Assembly: GCA_008694505.1 (NCBI GenBank)
Contig: VZDJ01007747.1
Span: 14,598,059 to 14,662,058 of the forward strand
DNA from: Cyanoderma ruficeps
Taxonomy: Eukaryota > Chordata > Aves > Passeriformes > Timaliidae
Direction of reading: 5' to 3'
DNA: 64,000 bases
Each line of letters begins with the position of its first letter. Positions within the stretch are counted from its first letter, which is position 1. Under the pieces are notes generated by a model. It saw nothing but the letters and a program-made list of their open reading frames with translations, was not told where the DNA came from and did not search any database. Position numbers and translations under genes: made by a program. This document shows, piece by piece, positions 14,201 to 26,065 of this stretch.

Positions 14201-17200
14201 CTATCAGTTTTCTGTGAGAAAAAATTCTTATAGTGAAAAGTAGGATATTGATCTGGATAACATCCCTATACATAAAACATTCACTGACATATCTTTTGTA
14301 TTTCCAGTTTATCCCTTACAGGCAAGATCACACTTCTTCCCTTTACTTAAGAATAAATAATAATTTAAAAAAGCACTCTTTCCCCACATACATGCTCTCA
14401 CAAGTGATTGACTGTGTTTGTTTAGATCAGTTGCACTGTCTTGGAGAAGCTAGGGGGAAAATTGGAAATGCATCTACTGTATCTCCTGTGTAAATTAGTT
14501 TTTTGATCGTTTTGATAGAACATAATTGCTTAAACATGACAGTTAATTTGTGTTGTGTTCCAGTGTAGAAGCTTCAGAGAAAGTGTGTTACAGCATGTAC
14601 GGCTGACTTTACTTTAAATTTTCTTGACTTTATACCAAAGGCATTTTTATGTGTGCTAGAAGTACAGTACATATTTTTTGCAGTATGCTAATACAGCAGT
14701 CTGTGCAAGGAATAGAATCGTGGTTTTAATCTTACTTTAGAAGTTACTGGCAATGACCATGTCTTTGCTATAAAATATTACAAAATTGGGAAAATGTAAT
14801 ATTTAATACCTGACCCTCAGTATATAGAGTCCTGGAATCTAGCTGAAATCAGGTTTTCCAAGCAATGAAAAATACACTTAAATCTATTTTTTTTATCAAT
14901 AGTTTATATGAAGGTTAGGTTAAAAGGCTTCTTTTTAACACCTCTTTTCGAATATATTTATTTGTTATAGTACATGGATAATTAGAAAAAAAGATTTTTG
15001 CTTCATAAAAAAGCTGCTGATATTCTACCCTGGGATAATAAATAGGCATTGGCTTTTGATGGACTAGAAAGTGAGTGAATAATCATATTGACAACTCTGG
15101 CTATAAAAGAAGAAATCCAGGTGTTCACTATTAGTCTTTCCAAATCAGTTCTCAAATTCTCGTGTCTGACGTAAATTGAAGTGAAGCAATTGAATTGTAA
15201 CATAATGCTGTGTCATTACACATCAGTCTTAAATTGTGCTTGTACTCGAAGTCATTTGAATAAATTTGGAAATCTCCATGGAATTGATGCTGCTATTAAT
15301 GAGAATGTAACGAATCACTGTATGTTTGATCACACTACCATGTTGCAGAAGAAATGGAACAGGAAAGAAAGTGTCTAAAGGAAACAAAACTAGCAAGGAG
15401 CTTCTGTGGTGTTGGTTTGTTGTAGAGGCTCTGTGTCCCTGCCTTGGTGTGTCTTGCTAGACAAGAAATGCTAGTGGCATTTCATAATAGCAAAAAACTG
15501 AGAGGATGATAATGTCATTTCACAGAAGTGCTGATGACCACGCACTGACTTACAAGGAACACTTTCACTGCTGAGAAACATAGCCAGCCTGAATGGTTCT
15601 TAGGGCCTGAAGCAATTGCATGAGGAACACGTGTTAAGGAGAAGTGTTAAGCTTGAGAAAGCACTGATAATTTATGCCCCTTGTTTAGTGTTTTTCAGTT
15701 TGGATTTCTGATTTATACCATTGTCCATGACACAGTCAGTGACTGTGATGGGGCAGGCTGTGCTGGTTAACCCAGCCTGGGTTCTTGGCTCCTGGGAGCT
15801 CATCATCCTGGGTTAAGCCTGGTGGCTCTTCCTTCTCTCGCCTGCCCACAGTGGCCATGCAATCAGCAGGAGACCCTGAGGAACAGCAGAGCACTTCAGC
15901 ATTTGGAGAATAAGCATTACTTACCCTTGCTGTGCATATCTTCAAATTGCTGCACTTGTGAACAAAAGCCTCAGTACTGGATATAATGGTATTTTATAAT
16001 ATCATAAAAAGTGAATTTAATCTTGATTTGTTTGCTGCTGTGGCAGAATTACTGAAGCACCACCTCTGCTTCTTTTCCTGAAGAAATTTATTCTGTTGTA
16101 GGTTTTGGTTCCTGGCCTGAATACTCAGTGCAAATGTCAGAGTGGTGCTGTATATTAAAATACATCATTATTCCTCTTGGTATCATAGCATGATAAATAT
16201 GAAATAAAAGATTTTTAAAGGTACACATACATCTTCCCAAGAGACAGATTTTTGCAAATCTGTCTCCATTTAGTCTCATTAGTATTAAATCAGTACAATT
16301 GATAATAAATGTCAGACTGTAATGTTTCTGGTGAAGCAGACCATCTGCCTGTTTCATAATATGAACATTTATGCTTACAATCAGTATACTTCAACAACTG
16401 GGCTGGAAATGCCAGGTAGTAATGTCTGTTACTTGAGGTCTCTGAATGCATTATGTATATTGGAACCATAATTAGTTCCATGCTTTCTGGCAAATGTAGT
16501 TATTAAAGCAGTTTTCTTTCTGTGGATTGCTTGCCTCCCTTGAAAGTACCATCCTCCCCTTAGCCTCTGTTTTATTTCTCTGTGATTGATTGTTTCTTAC
16601 TAAGGTATTTATTTCTCAAGCTAGTTTTCTCTCTTTGGATAACCAGAATTTTTGAAGGCTGGCTACCAACTAAAGTAATGTGATATTCAAACAGAATTAT
16701 CTTGCCATCAACTTACCAGTTTGTTTTGATGGAAAGTTTTTGATTAAAAACAAGGAGTAAACCAACTAAAAAGACAAATATCTGTGAAATTCCTCAATTA
16801 AAGCTTTCAGGACTGAAGAATAATTTGCTTTTTTGCTTTTCTTCTGCAGGGAGCAATGGGAAGTGAAAGATTACTTATATTTCAGATGACTGTTAAGTTG
16901 TCCTTCCCATTTGGATGCAGGTGCTTTTATTGAGATGGGTGGGTGATGATGGGCTTCAGTCTCTTTGGTTTTCCATAGATCTGATTTCTTTATGTCAGCA
17001 CTTGAAATCCCTGTTTGTAGTCAGACATTACCAGCCCTTGGTTCACGTTGCCACCCTTTATGCTGTGTGTTGTGAGTGGAGTGAAGCCACCATGTTAAGG
17101 AGAGCTGGGCTGGGAATGTTCCAGCGCACTTTGGGTCCTGCAGCATGGATGGCACAGTGCAACCACAGAAGTTGCAATGGAGGAAGCAGGAAAGGCTTTA

Positions 17201-20200
17201 GCACCAGGTCATTATGGTGGTGTAAAGCAGCCCAGAAAACAGGGAATGCCGATCTGGACAGTCCATTTAATCAGTAGCATGGCTTCATGAAAATCACTGG
17301 CATAGACGAAGATGGGAGAGGGATATCTGTGCTGTTCCTATTTTTTTTTTCCTCAAGCATTTTCCATGGGAGAAGAGAGTCTTTGACTGTGGAATCTATT
17401 GAGATTCTGGTACAAACTAGGGAGATTTGGGAGTTTTTTGAGATAAGCATTACTTTTTCTGAAAGGAAACTGGAGAATTGTGGTGTATTAATAGTAAAGC
17501 TTTGTATGTTATGCAGACATTTTTTCAGCAAGAAACTCTGTAAATAAAATCAGTGAAAAGATGTTAGATGCATTTTTTATTCTGTTTTACAGTAACCTTT
17601 TCAAGTTGAATATGGAACAGTTGTTAACGTTATGCACTTAGAACAGATAGAGAAGATTTGCTGAGTTACTGCTAGTGATACCTAAGCTGATCCCTATACT
17701 TACTAAATTTCTTTCTCCACTGTGATTTGAGGATGAAAAATAATTCAGTTCTTTTGTGTTTCAAGATCAGCTGACTTGAAATAATATTTGCTAAAAAGAA
17801 ACTTGGATTTTGTCATTGTGCTACTGGTTTTCAAACCCTGGCAGAGCTACTTTCTTACTTGTGGCATGTGACGCAATCTGTGTTTTGAACTAACTTTCCC
17901 CTTTTTGCTGGTTTATTCAGTGTTTTCAGAGCAATATGTTACGTTCCCAGCTTTCGTGTTTGTCTTGGAAACCTGCACTGTTTAAAACTTGAAAATAAGC
18001 AATATTCATTCATTCATCGGTTTTTTAATCCAGTGCTACAGGATTATTCTTAGAGTATTATGTCTGAGCAGCTAAATATGTAACTTGTAGGTACATATAT
18101 AGTACCTATGTAGAGTGTATATTCTTGAACATTTATTTATATGTTAGGGGTTTGCATAAGTACTTAACACGTTTGTCTTTACCAGTTGAGGCAGGGTTAA
18201 AAATCTCTCCTGTAAAATACAAGTATTTGTTGTCTTTAACATATTTCTATTTCTGATTTATTTTATTGAGTCTTGGTCTGACAATACAGCAGAGATGTCT
18301 TGAACATTAGCAATTTTTAGATGCTTCAACGCATCAAGATTTTTAAGCGGAGGAGTTCAGACAGTGAGAAAAATCAATTGAACAAAAACTTTGCTTCAGA
18401 TTACTGTAGTATTTGATGCCATGACTCTGAGCAGAAGGTCTGGTAATGCATATATAGAGTTACAATCCTACAATAAAACCAGAGCCTGCATATTCTGCCA
18501 AGGCTCTTAGTAAGTAAGCAGAATCTGTCACTTCATGCTGAAGAATGTAAGAGGCAGCAGCTATGCAAAATTGCAGCAGGTTTTGAAGCTATAGAACTTC
18601 TTCAATGGAATTAAAATGTTTTAAGTCACAATATATCATACATATATCCTTACAGAACACTTAAACATAGTAATATTGGGGATGTTATGTTTTTATGTGC
18701 TCTGTAATGATGTGCATATGATGCATCATTGTGATTAAAACATTTAAATCTTAATTTATTTTTTTTATCATCTTAGCTTTTTAAAAAAAATTAGTATTTC
18801 AATCCTTCTGATCTCAGTAATAAAAGGCAGCTTCTAGTATTCTGTCATGTTGTGAGTTTTTTGGAAGGCAAAATTTTGGCAAAAGGATGCAGGAGTTTTC
18901 AGGTTTACAGGCATGCTTGTTAAGATGGCCTCTGCTTAATTCATGTAAGAACTGCAAGACTGGAGAGACCTCTCCCATTTTCACCTCTGACCTGTGTGTA
19001 GGACATACCAAACAAACATAGCCCATAAATGGATGTCACATGCATCTGTTTTCCAGGCAGTAAAGCATCCCCTAATATTCAACCAATATCTACATAGTAA
19101 AAAAACTGCAAAACAAAACCCCCAAAATTGTTTTTATCAAAATTTGTTGTTAGTTAGGACTTCTTTCTTAACAAAACAGGTACTATTTTCTTACTGTTTA
19201 AAGTAGTTTGAGCAAGTTGGTAGTCATTGCATTTTCTCGTAAACTATTTTTTACTATTGTGTGATTATATTGTATAGAATAATTAACCATTAGATGTTTC
19301 CTGTGATGACAGCTTAGTTGCTTCAGATATTATGTGTATTCTATCACATCTTTAGTTTCAGAGAAGCAAGGAGATAATCTAGAAACTGTTCAGTGTCTGA
19401 GAAGAACCCTAGGCATAAACTGAGTTGCTACTTAGACACTTATAGAGTCTTATAGTTTATTCCTGAAATGTGCAGCACCATTTGTAGATGATATGTGCTG
19501 ACAAGTGATATTCTTGCCTCATAATTTTTATCTAGTTAGGTAATTCAAATAAATGGGTAAATGTACCCAGTACCTGGAGTGAACTACTCTTCCTGCTTTG
19601 CTTTCTAAGAGTTGGCTTAGATTGCTCAGTTAATAAAAGTTTTAGATGTCGTGTCTCTAGAAGGCCCAATATAAAATTCCTCCAGCTAAGGAACATTTTT
19701 ATCATGAATTGGTAGTAAAAAGAGAAGATAGTCAGTGTTAGACTTCACTCATAGTCTTTTTTGTAACAGTTGTTAAGAAATTACATTTGAGATTTACCTA
19801 ACTCAGGATAATGATGACTGCTCTGAGAAACTATGTGCAGTCTCTGTGCAGGTGTTACTTCTTTTATTTTCTCCTCCTTATGTAACTGCTGTATTTCTAC
19901 ATATCTCTCATCCAACTACCTGCCCTATCCTTTTATTGTTGACATTTTTCTACACATCTCTTAAAAAAAAAAAGGTGTATATTTGTTCGTTTCTTACGTG
20001 ACAAGACCCTTGCTCTCTTGAGTCCTTCTCACAAGGGTCACTTCTTGGCCATTTGCTCTTACTTATACACAGGGTCTAAATTGTACTGCTGACAGACAGT
20101 TCTGTGCTTGTGATTTTCAGCTGTACATATTCCTTGACACCTTTAATGAGACTTCTCTGTTCTCTTTGCCTGCTGGTTCTGACTTTCCCTCTAAATACTT

Positions 20201-22116
20201 CGCATGAATGTGTTTCTCCTGGGGACAAATCAACTGTTCTTCTTGTATAGTTGCTATTTAGACTTTCCATTAATAACCTTGGTAGTGTGTTTGATCCTGA
20301 ACTTCTCAACTGATACTTTTTTCCTACCTGGAAATGTCATTTACTATGTATAACATTGGCATTTTTTTTTAGTATGTTGCGGTCTGAACTTCCTGTCTTG
20401 ACAGTTTCAGTTCTCTCCATCCCTTCTTTATCTCTGTATTTGCAGTGTATGAAAGGAGTAATTATTTTTTTGACTGTTCTATAACTTGGCTGGCTTCCAG
20501 TTAATTTCAGGAATCAATATGAAACCGTTCTCTTTTACTCATAATATGAATATACTGTCTTGTATATTTTACTTTCAGTGTTTTCATTTTAGCACATCAT
20601 GAGTCAGTGAACGAGTTACATGAGTCAAGTGAATTTTAATAGGTGCTCTTGTGTCATGCATGTTGCTTAAAAATATATTTTAGGCTGTTCTCTTGCAGCT
20701 ACTCTGTCATCTTATTTCATTAAATACTTATCTTAAAACTTAATTTTGAAGTTGTTTTGCGTTTCTTCTCATTTGCTAGATTTTAAAGTGTAAGAACATT
20801 TACTGTGATTCATACGTGACATTTCATACAGTCCTTCAGCATTCGGATCTTGCAGTAGGGTGGGAGCTGCCAGTTTGCACCACAAACAAGCTGCAAGAGA
20901 CAAGGGAGCACCTCCTGAGCTGCGGTGCTGTTCAGCTCTAGATCTCAACTTGAGTCTTACCTACCTTGACTCTGTATCAGCTGTCACATCTGTAGAGCTG
21001 ATATAATGTTCCTACCTTCAAATTCCAGCCAAAGAAAGTGTGCGGGGTTTTTTTTAAGCGTCAAGGGTTGGGGCATTTTGGAGATTGTTGTATACAGGCA
21101 AACGGTTCATTAGGGTGTTGTTGCTAGCTACAGCTGCAGAACTTGAAAAGAGGTGATCAGTTATGCAAAGGTCAGACCTATTTGGAGGCTTGTGTTTGTT
21201 TCAGTCAAAATGTTTTAGCTTCAAATGTGAACCAAGGAAAACCAGTTCCTACCAAAATGGTGTTTACGTGTCATGACAAATTCACTTAGACGTCACTGAC
21301 TGACCAGAGAGCGGCTCTGAAAGCTATTATGTTTTGAAGTTAATTCTGTCTAAACCTTTACAAAGTGTTAGCAAATTTTCAAGTGCAAGTGACAAATTTT
21401 ATCCAGAAGCCTTTGAGAGACATTAAAGTCTCTTACTTTGTTTGAAAGTTTGAAGTTTTGGGTTCTGTTGGAGCATTTTTCCACTTTAATGTTCTGTCTA
21501 TTGTATGCAGTCTTTCAATATTTTATAAGTATGTAGAGATCCGTATGGGTTTTTTCAGATGTAATTTAGTATCTCCTTAGTAGCCACAGTCCAGGCAGGT
21601 AATTATTAGGAGAAGTTATTGTTGGAATTAGTCTTCTAATTTGCAGAATGAATGTTCTCCTTTTAAACAGAAAAATAGTTTAAGCATCCTTAACAGAGAC
21701 TCTGCACAGCTCTGACAGTAATTTCTTTATTATTTTTATATAAAGGCAAGAGTGATAAGTTATCCTTACAAGCTGTCTTGGAATAGACGTTGGGGGTCAA
21801 AAATTTCTGTCATAATGAGAGTGTGAAATTGTGATGCCTCTGTCAGCCTAGGCATACAGTTATAACTTTAATTAAGCTTACCTGAATAGTGACTTACTTT
21901 GACATAAAATTTTAGGTTTAATATATAACGAAGATTAAGTTAATTTGTATTGTAATCTGGAATATTGGTTTATGTTGACTTTACATTTTGAAGTAAAGGG
22001 GGAAAAGTGATTCATTTTATTCTATTTTTACTATTGGTCTAGAAGGGGATGTTGTACATGTGAATACTGGCCTAGAGAAAGCAGACAATGGTTAGCTGAA
22101 CCTCCCTTGTTCTTTA

Positions 22117-22826
22117 ATGGAAATTGATTTCTCTTGCCCAGTGACAGCACTTTTTTGTTTCTGCAATAGAGGGGATTTCCTCCCTTTTGCTGAATTTCTG
22201 GCTTGTTCTTGTTCTTTTCTCACCTTATTCTTCCTTCTTGCTGTTTCCCTAAGACAGTTGTTCCAAGTGACAGTCAAGGTAGCCCATCATACACATCAAG
22301 GTAGCCCTCTCACAGTGGGACTTCAATACTGTGGTGGATGCTCAGCTTCCCTGGCTACTTGCATTGCTCCTACCCACTGTCTGCTCTATCCTTGAGAATG
22401 CATTCTCCCTCCTCCTGCTTTGTAGGTGGCAGGGCTGCAGATAGCAAGCTTTGTTCTTTGCCATCACTTTGTCATCAATAGTGTAAGCATCTTCTCAGCT
22501 CTAGAGAGGCCACTGTCGTCCTTCACTTTCTACTCCATGGACGAGAGCTTTTCCTACAGCTGGCAGCTGTGTGTTGCATGTGTTTCCATCTGCTGGGAGA
22601 TGCTGTCACAGACAGGATCACTGGACAATCTTCAGCAGCTGTGCTCAGAGCAATGCTCTGGCTTTGGCAGGTGTTACTTGGAGCGCTCCTGGCTAAAGAC
22701 ACCTCAATATTTTTCACATCCACAAAGTTCAAGGTGCTAAATGACTGTGACATGCTGGTGGTGGCTGATGTGTGGCTGGCATCCACACATGGGCATCTGG
22801 GGTCTGCAAGTAAGCAAGAGGAATAA
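22117..22826. other. ORF-dense, GC-richer patch of unknown origin
   Basis: Open frames of 85-104 codons overlap on both strands here, for example + 22426-22740 and - 22523-22786, and base composition is higher in GC than the flanks. A 12-bp direct repeat, TCAAGGTAGCCC, occurs at 22274 and 22296. I recognise no domain in any frame. It could be a decayed retroposed gene or an old element, or simply a GC-richer patch with few stop codons. I do not call it a gene. Confidence 0.3.
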
Positions 22827-25800
22827 GTCTTCTCCAGTCTGGACTAAAGGATGTCAGTAATCTTAGTGTTCTTGCTGCCTTCTTGTGACCAAGATCAATG
22901 ACTACCAAACATTTGGTGTTGATATTGATTACTAGATTTAAAAAAAAAAAAAATTCCTGGAAGGTGTAAAACTTATTAAAAGGGAAAGGTTCTTGGATGA
23001 TATATGTATTTCACAGTTATGCTGCTAGACATCCATAAGCAGTTTCTGGTTTTCTTTAAAAAGTCTTCTAAAGTCTTCATGCAAGAGACTCATACAGATT
23101 CCTCAGCGAGCTTCATACAGAATATAAATATAGAAGTATTTCTAGTATGTAATATTTCTAGTGTATTTATTAAAGAAGAACAGCAAAATACTTTTATTAA
23201 AGCAATCATTAAGCTTGGGGAAATTAAAAAAAATAAATATGCAGCATTTCTCACCTAGTCTGTCTAGGCATCCTTTGCCTAAAGGCTGTGGTAATGCAAG
23301 TATTTTGCTAGATTGTTCATACAAAATAGACATCTCTGAGTAAGTGTTGCTTCAGATGTGTGTTCTTCTGAATATTCATGAAATGAAGAAACTAGAGCTG
23401 ACACTTTTCATGCTGGTAAAATTCTGCTTGGCCCCCCACATCTTAGAATTACTAATTTCAAAGGGACAAAACATCTGTATTTCTATTAAACCATAGTCTT
23501 TTGTTTGTCCATTTCAATGGCGTTTCTCCTTGTAACATGTTTAGCCAGTTCAAATGAGATACAGCAGTCCTCTGTCCTTTGTTTATCTTGTACTGAATTT
23601 TTCTTTTAAGCTTAAAGGTTTGTTTTTTAAATTCTCTCCAAGTTCCAGGTGCACTTTGCAGAATATTGTTCAATAGATTAAATGCAAGTACAAATAAATT
23701 TTTGCAATTGCTTAATTTTTTGTTTAATTTTCTTGTAATGTGTGCAGTTTTTCTATTAGTAGCAAAAATAGTACAATACTGGAAAAAAAAACTGGCGCTA
23801 GGGTAGATGTGGAGACAGAATATATCTGAGTAGAAAGATAACCTTGCTGCAAACAGACTATTCCAAACATGGTTTTTATCTTAAGAGTAGGAATTAATAC
23901 AGTTAATTCATCTAAATATCTTAATTAGAGCTCCAGTTATGATTGGCTCTTTCAAGCTAGGTATTGATAAGAATCCGGCACTTAGAAATTGAATTTTTTT
24001 TTTTAATATTGCACCATTCTCAAAATTAAGATTGATTTGATCCGCCAGCATGTGACCTTTACAAATCAGAACACTACTTTATCAGTTGATCCTATTTCTG
24101 AGGAAAATCTACGTAGATAACGCAGCTTCCATTTATTATTATCTCTGAATCAATACATTCCTTGTAAAATTCTCTGCTTTACAGAAGGTGCCATAAATAA
24201 AAATGTTTAATATGAAAGTGATTTCTTTAGAACAATATTTGTGAACATAATATTTGGTAAATATACAATATTTGAAGCAAAAAATTAGATTTGAAGAGTC
24301 AGCTTTTATGAAGAAGTTACAAGCAGTAAATTTTACTTTGGAAGTGTGGAGATGGAATTTTTTTTTCAGTGGATACCTATTTTTATTCTGTATGTCTCAA
24401 ATAATGAGCAGTACACAATGGTAAACCAGCAACATTGTGTGCTAGATAAATATGCTTTTCAAGCTAAACAAAATACTTTCTGCAGGTGAATAATGCTCAT
24501 TTACCTATAGGTTTTCAAATTTTCTTCAGTTATATTCTAGTCTTCATTAAATTTCCTGGCTTTATACAGAAAAGTTAGTTGTTTGTGACTATCATGAATA
24601 ATTTTAATAGAATATTGAACCATGTTAGTTCTTTTATATATGCTGGTGTGTAAGGAACCAAACTATATAACTTGTCCACCACCAGAAAAGACATTTCCCT
24701 GAGCTGTGGCATTTCCCTCACTCCTTACACCAGCTCTGGTATTCAGCATGGGGAAATTCTTCAGCTCAGTGACCCACTGTGAACCTGTGTGAGTTGAGGT
24801 GCTTGCAAAAATATATTTATAATCTCTTTACAATAAGGTCAAAGTTATGAAAATTTCCATTTTTCATCTGTTTTGTCAACCACCTGCTTGCTACTTGCAT
24901 ATCTTGGAATTTTTCACAGGACAGAACCTTATTCGAGGTGAAGGTGTGAAGCCAGGGATTTTTTTCCCCCTCATACACTGCTTCTGTGTACTCATGAAAG
25001 ACAAACCCAGCAAAATCACTTGGCTGATTTTCTCTCTTATCCTGATGTATAGCTGCTACATAAAGCACTGCAAATGTGTGGCTTGGGTAGAAGAGAAAAA
25101 GGGTACCACATTTGACAGTGGCCTCTTCTCAGTTTAAAGTAAGAAATGCTGTATCTTGTACTATTGTAAAAGCAGAAGAACAAAGGTACTGGTTAGCCCA
25201 AGGATTTAGCTACTTTACTATTCTGCTTCCCTCTGTGAAAGGAGTATGAAGAAATTGCCTTTTTTTAGTTGTAAGACAGTGAATAGTTACATCTTCAGTC
25301 TCAGGTTGGTAAGCACAATTCCGTGGGACCTTTCTCCATAGAGAAAACATTTATTTGTACCCTATTTGGCTATCATCTGTCTGTTGCTTTCTCTATGAGA
25401 ATACTTCTCCCATTACACTGCAGCAAATTAGATCTTTGGAGCCTATCTTTGAAAAAACTTTATCAAAATGTTCTAGAAATTTGAAATATCTAGAAGAGAG
25501 AGAACTGTAAAAATATGTAAAACCAGAAGTTTGAATATTCTCCACTGCATCAACAGAGTATTATATGTATTTCTTGTGTGTGTGTATGGATAAACAAATG
25601 ATACTTTTGTCATTTCTTGGCAAGTACTGCTACTTTTTAAAAATCTGAATTTGATCATTGTACTATAAGGAACCACAGAGCTACTTTGGAGTCTGAGATC
25701 TGAACATCTTGTCTCTAAGGCAGCTGTCTGACAGAAGCCTCCAGAACATTATTCTCAAATGTTATCAAAATTTTGGGTCAATGGAAAAAAAAATACCTTC

Positions 25801-26039
25801 CATGGGATGAATTCAGGTTTTCCCATTAGTTGGTCTCTATGCTTGTGCTTTATTGTATTTACATTCTTATGATTTCCTACTATTCTTAAATAGTTTTCAG
25901 TTTGGAATGATTAGAAGGTAATTAGGCATGAAAAAAATTCCTGTGTCTCCTTTCAATTATGTTGTTGTTCCTCTTTGTGATTTTTTTTATGAATTTGACT
26001 CTATGTAAGGGGGAATTAGATTTCCCTAAGGTAATATTA

Positions 26040-26065
26040 TTATCTTAGAAGATCTTCTAAGATAA
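26040..26065. repeat. Perfect 26-bp palindrome without spacer
   Basis: The 13-base half TTATCTTAGAAGA is followed immediately by its exact reverse complement, with AGATCT at the centre. Symmetry stops at both ends: A at 26039 faces A at 26066. It can form a cruciform in DNA or a long stem without a loop in RNA. Dyad symmetry is also typical of homodimeric protein sites, but I recognise no specific factor's motif. It lies in non-coding DNA with no gene beside it. Confidence 0.95.

Larger units (their letters stand above)
4311..26039. other. Long non-coding stretch, no gene recognised
   Basis: I found no exon with recognisable protein similarity on either strand. The open frames (the longest near 16915-17277, 120 codons) have no domain signature, no compositional bias typical of coding exons and no plausible splice context. 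The stretch holds homopolymer runs noted separately and an ORF-dense, somewhat GC-richer patch at about 22.1-22.85 kb. It is consistent with 5' intron or intergenic DNA upstream of TENM3. Confidence 0.6.

Noticed and set aside
15731..15816. 8-bp odd-centre palindrome (15731-15747) and 9-bp inverted repeat (TTAACCCAG / CTGGGTTAA)
   Set aside because: Arms of this length with these spacers are expected by chance in a 64-kb window.
16915..17277. 120-codon plus-strand frame
   Set aside because: No domain, no splice context and no coding-like composition. Frames of this length are expected by chance in 64 kb.
18088..18108. TAGGTAC-loop-GTACCTA hairpin
   Set aside because: A 7-bp stem in AT-rich DNA, within chance expectation.
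24642..24734. Imperfect inverted repeat (GCTGGTGTGTAAGGA versus TCCTTACACCAGC) that could be ends of a small DNA transposon
   Set aside because: The arms are mismatched, no target-site duplication is visible, and no terminal motif of a known family is recognised.
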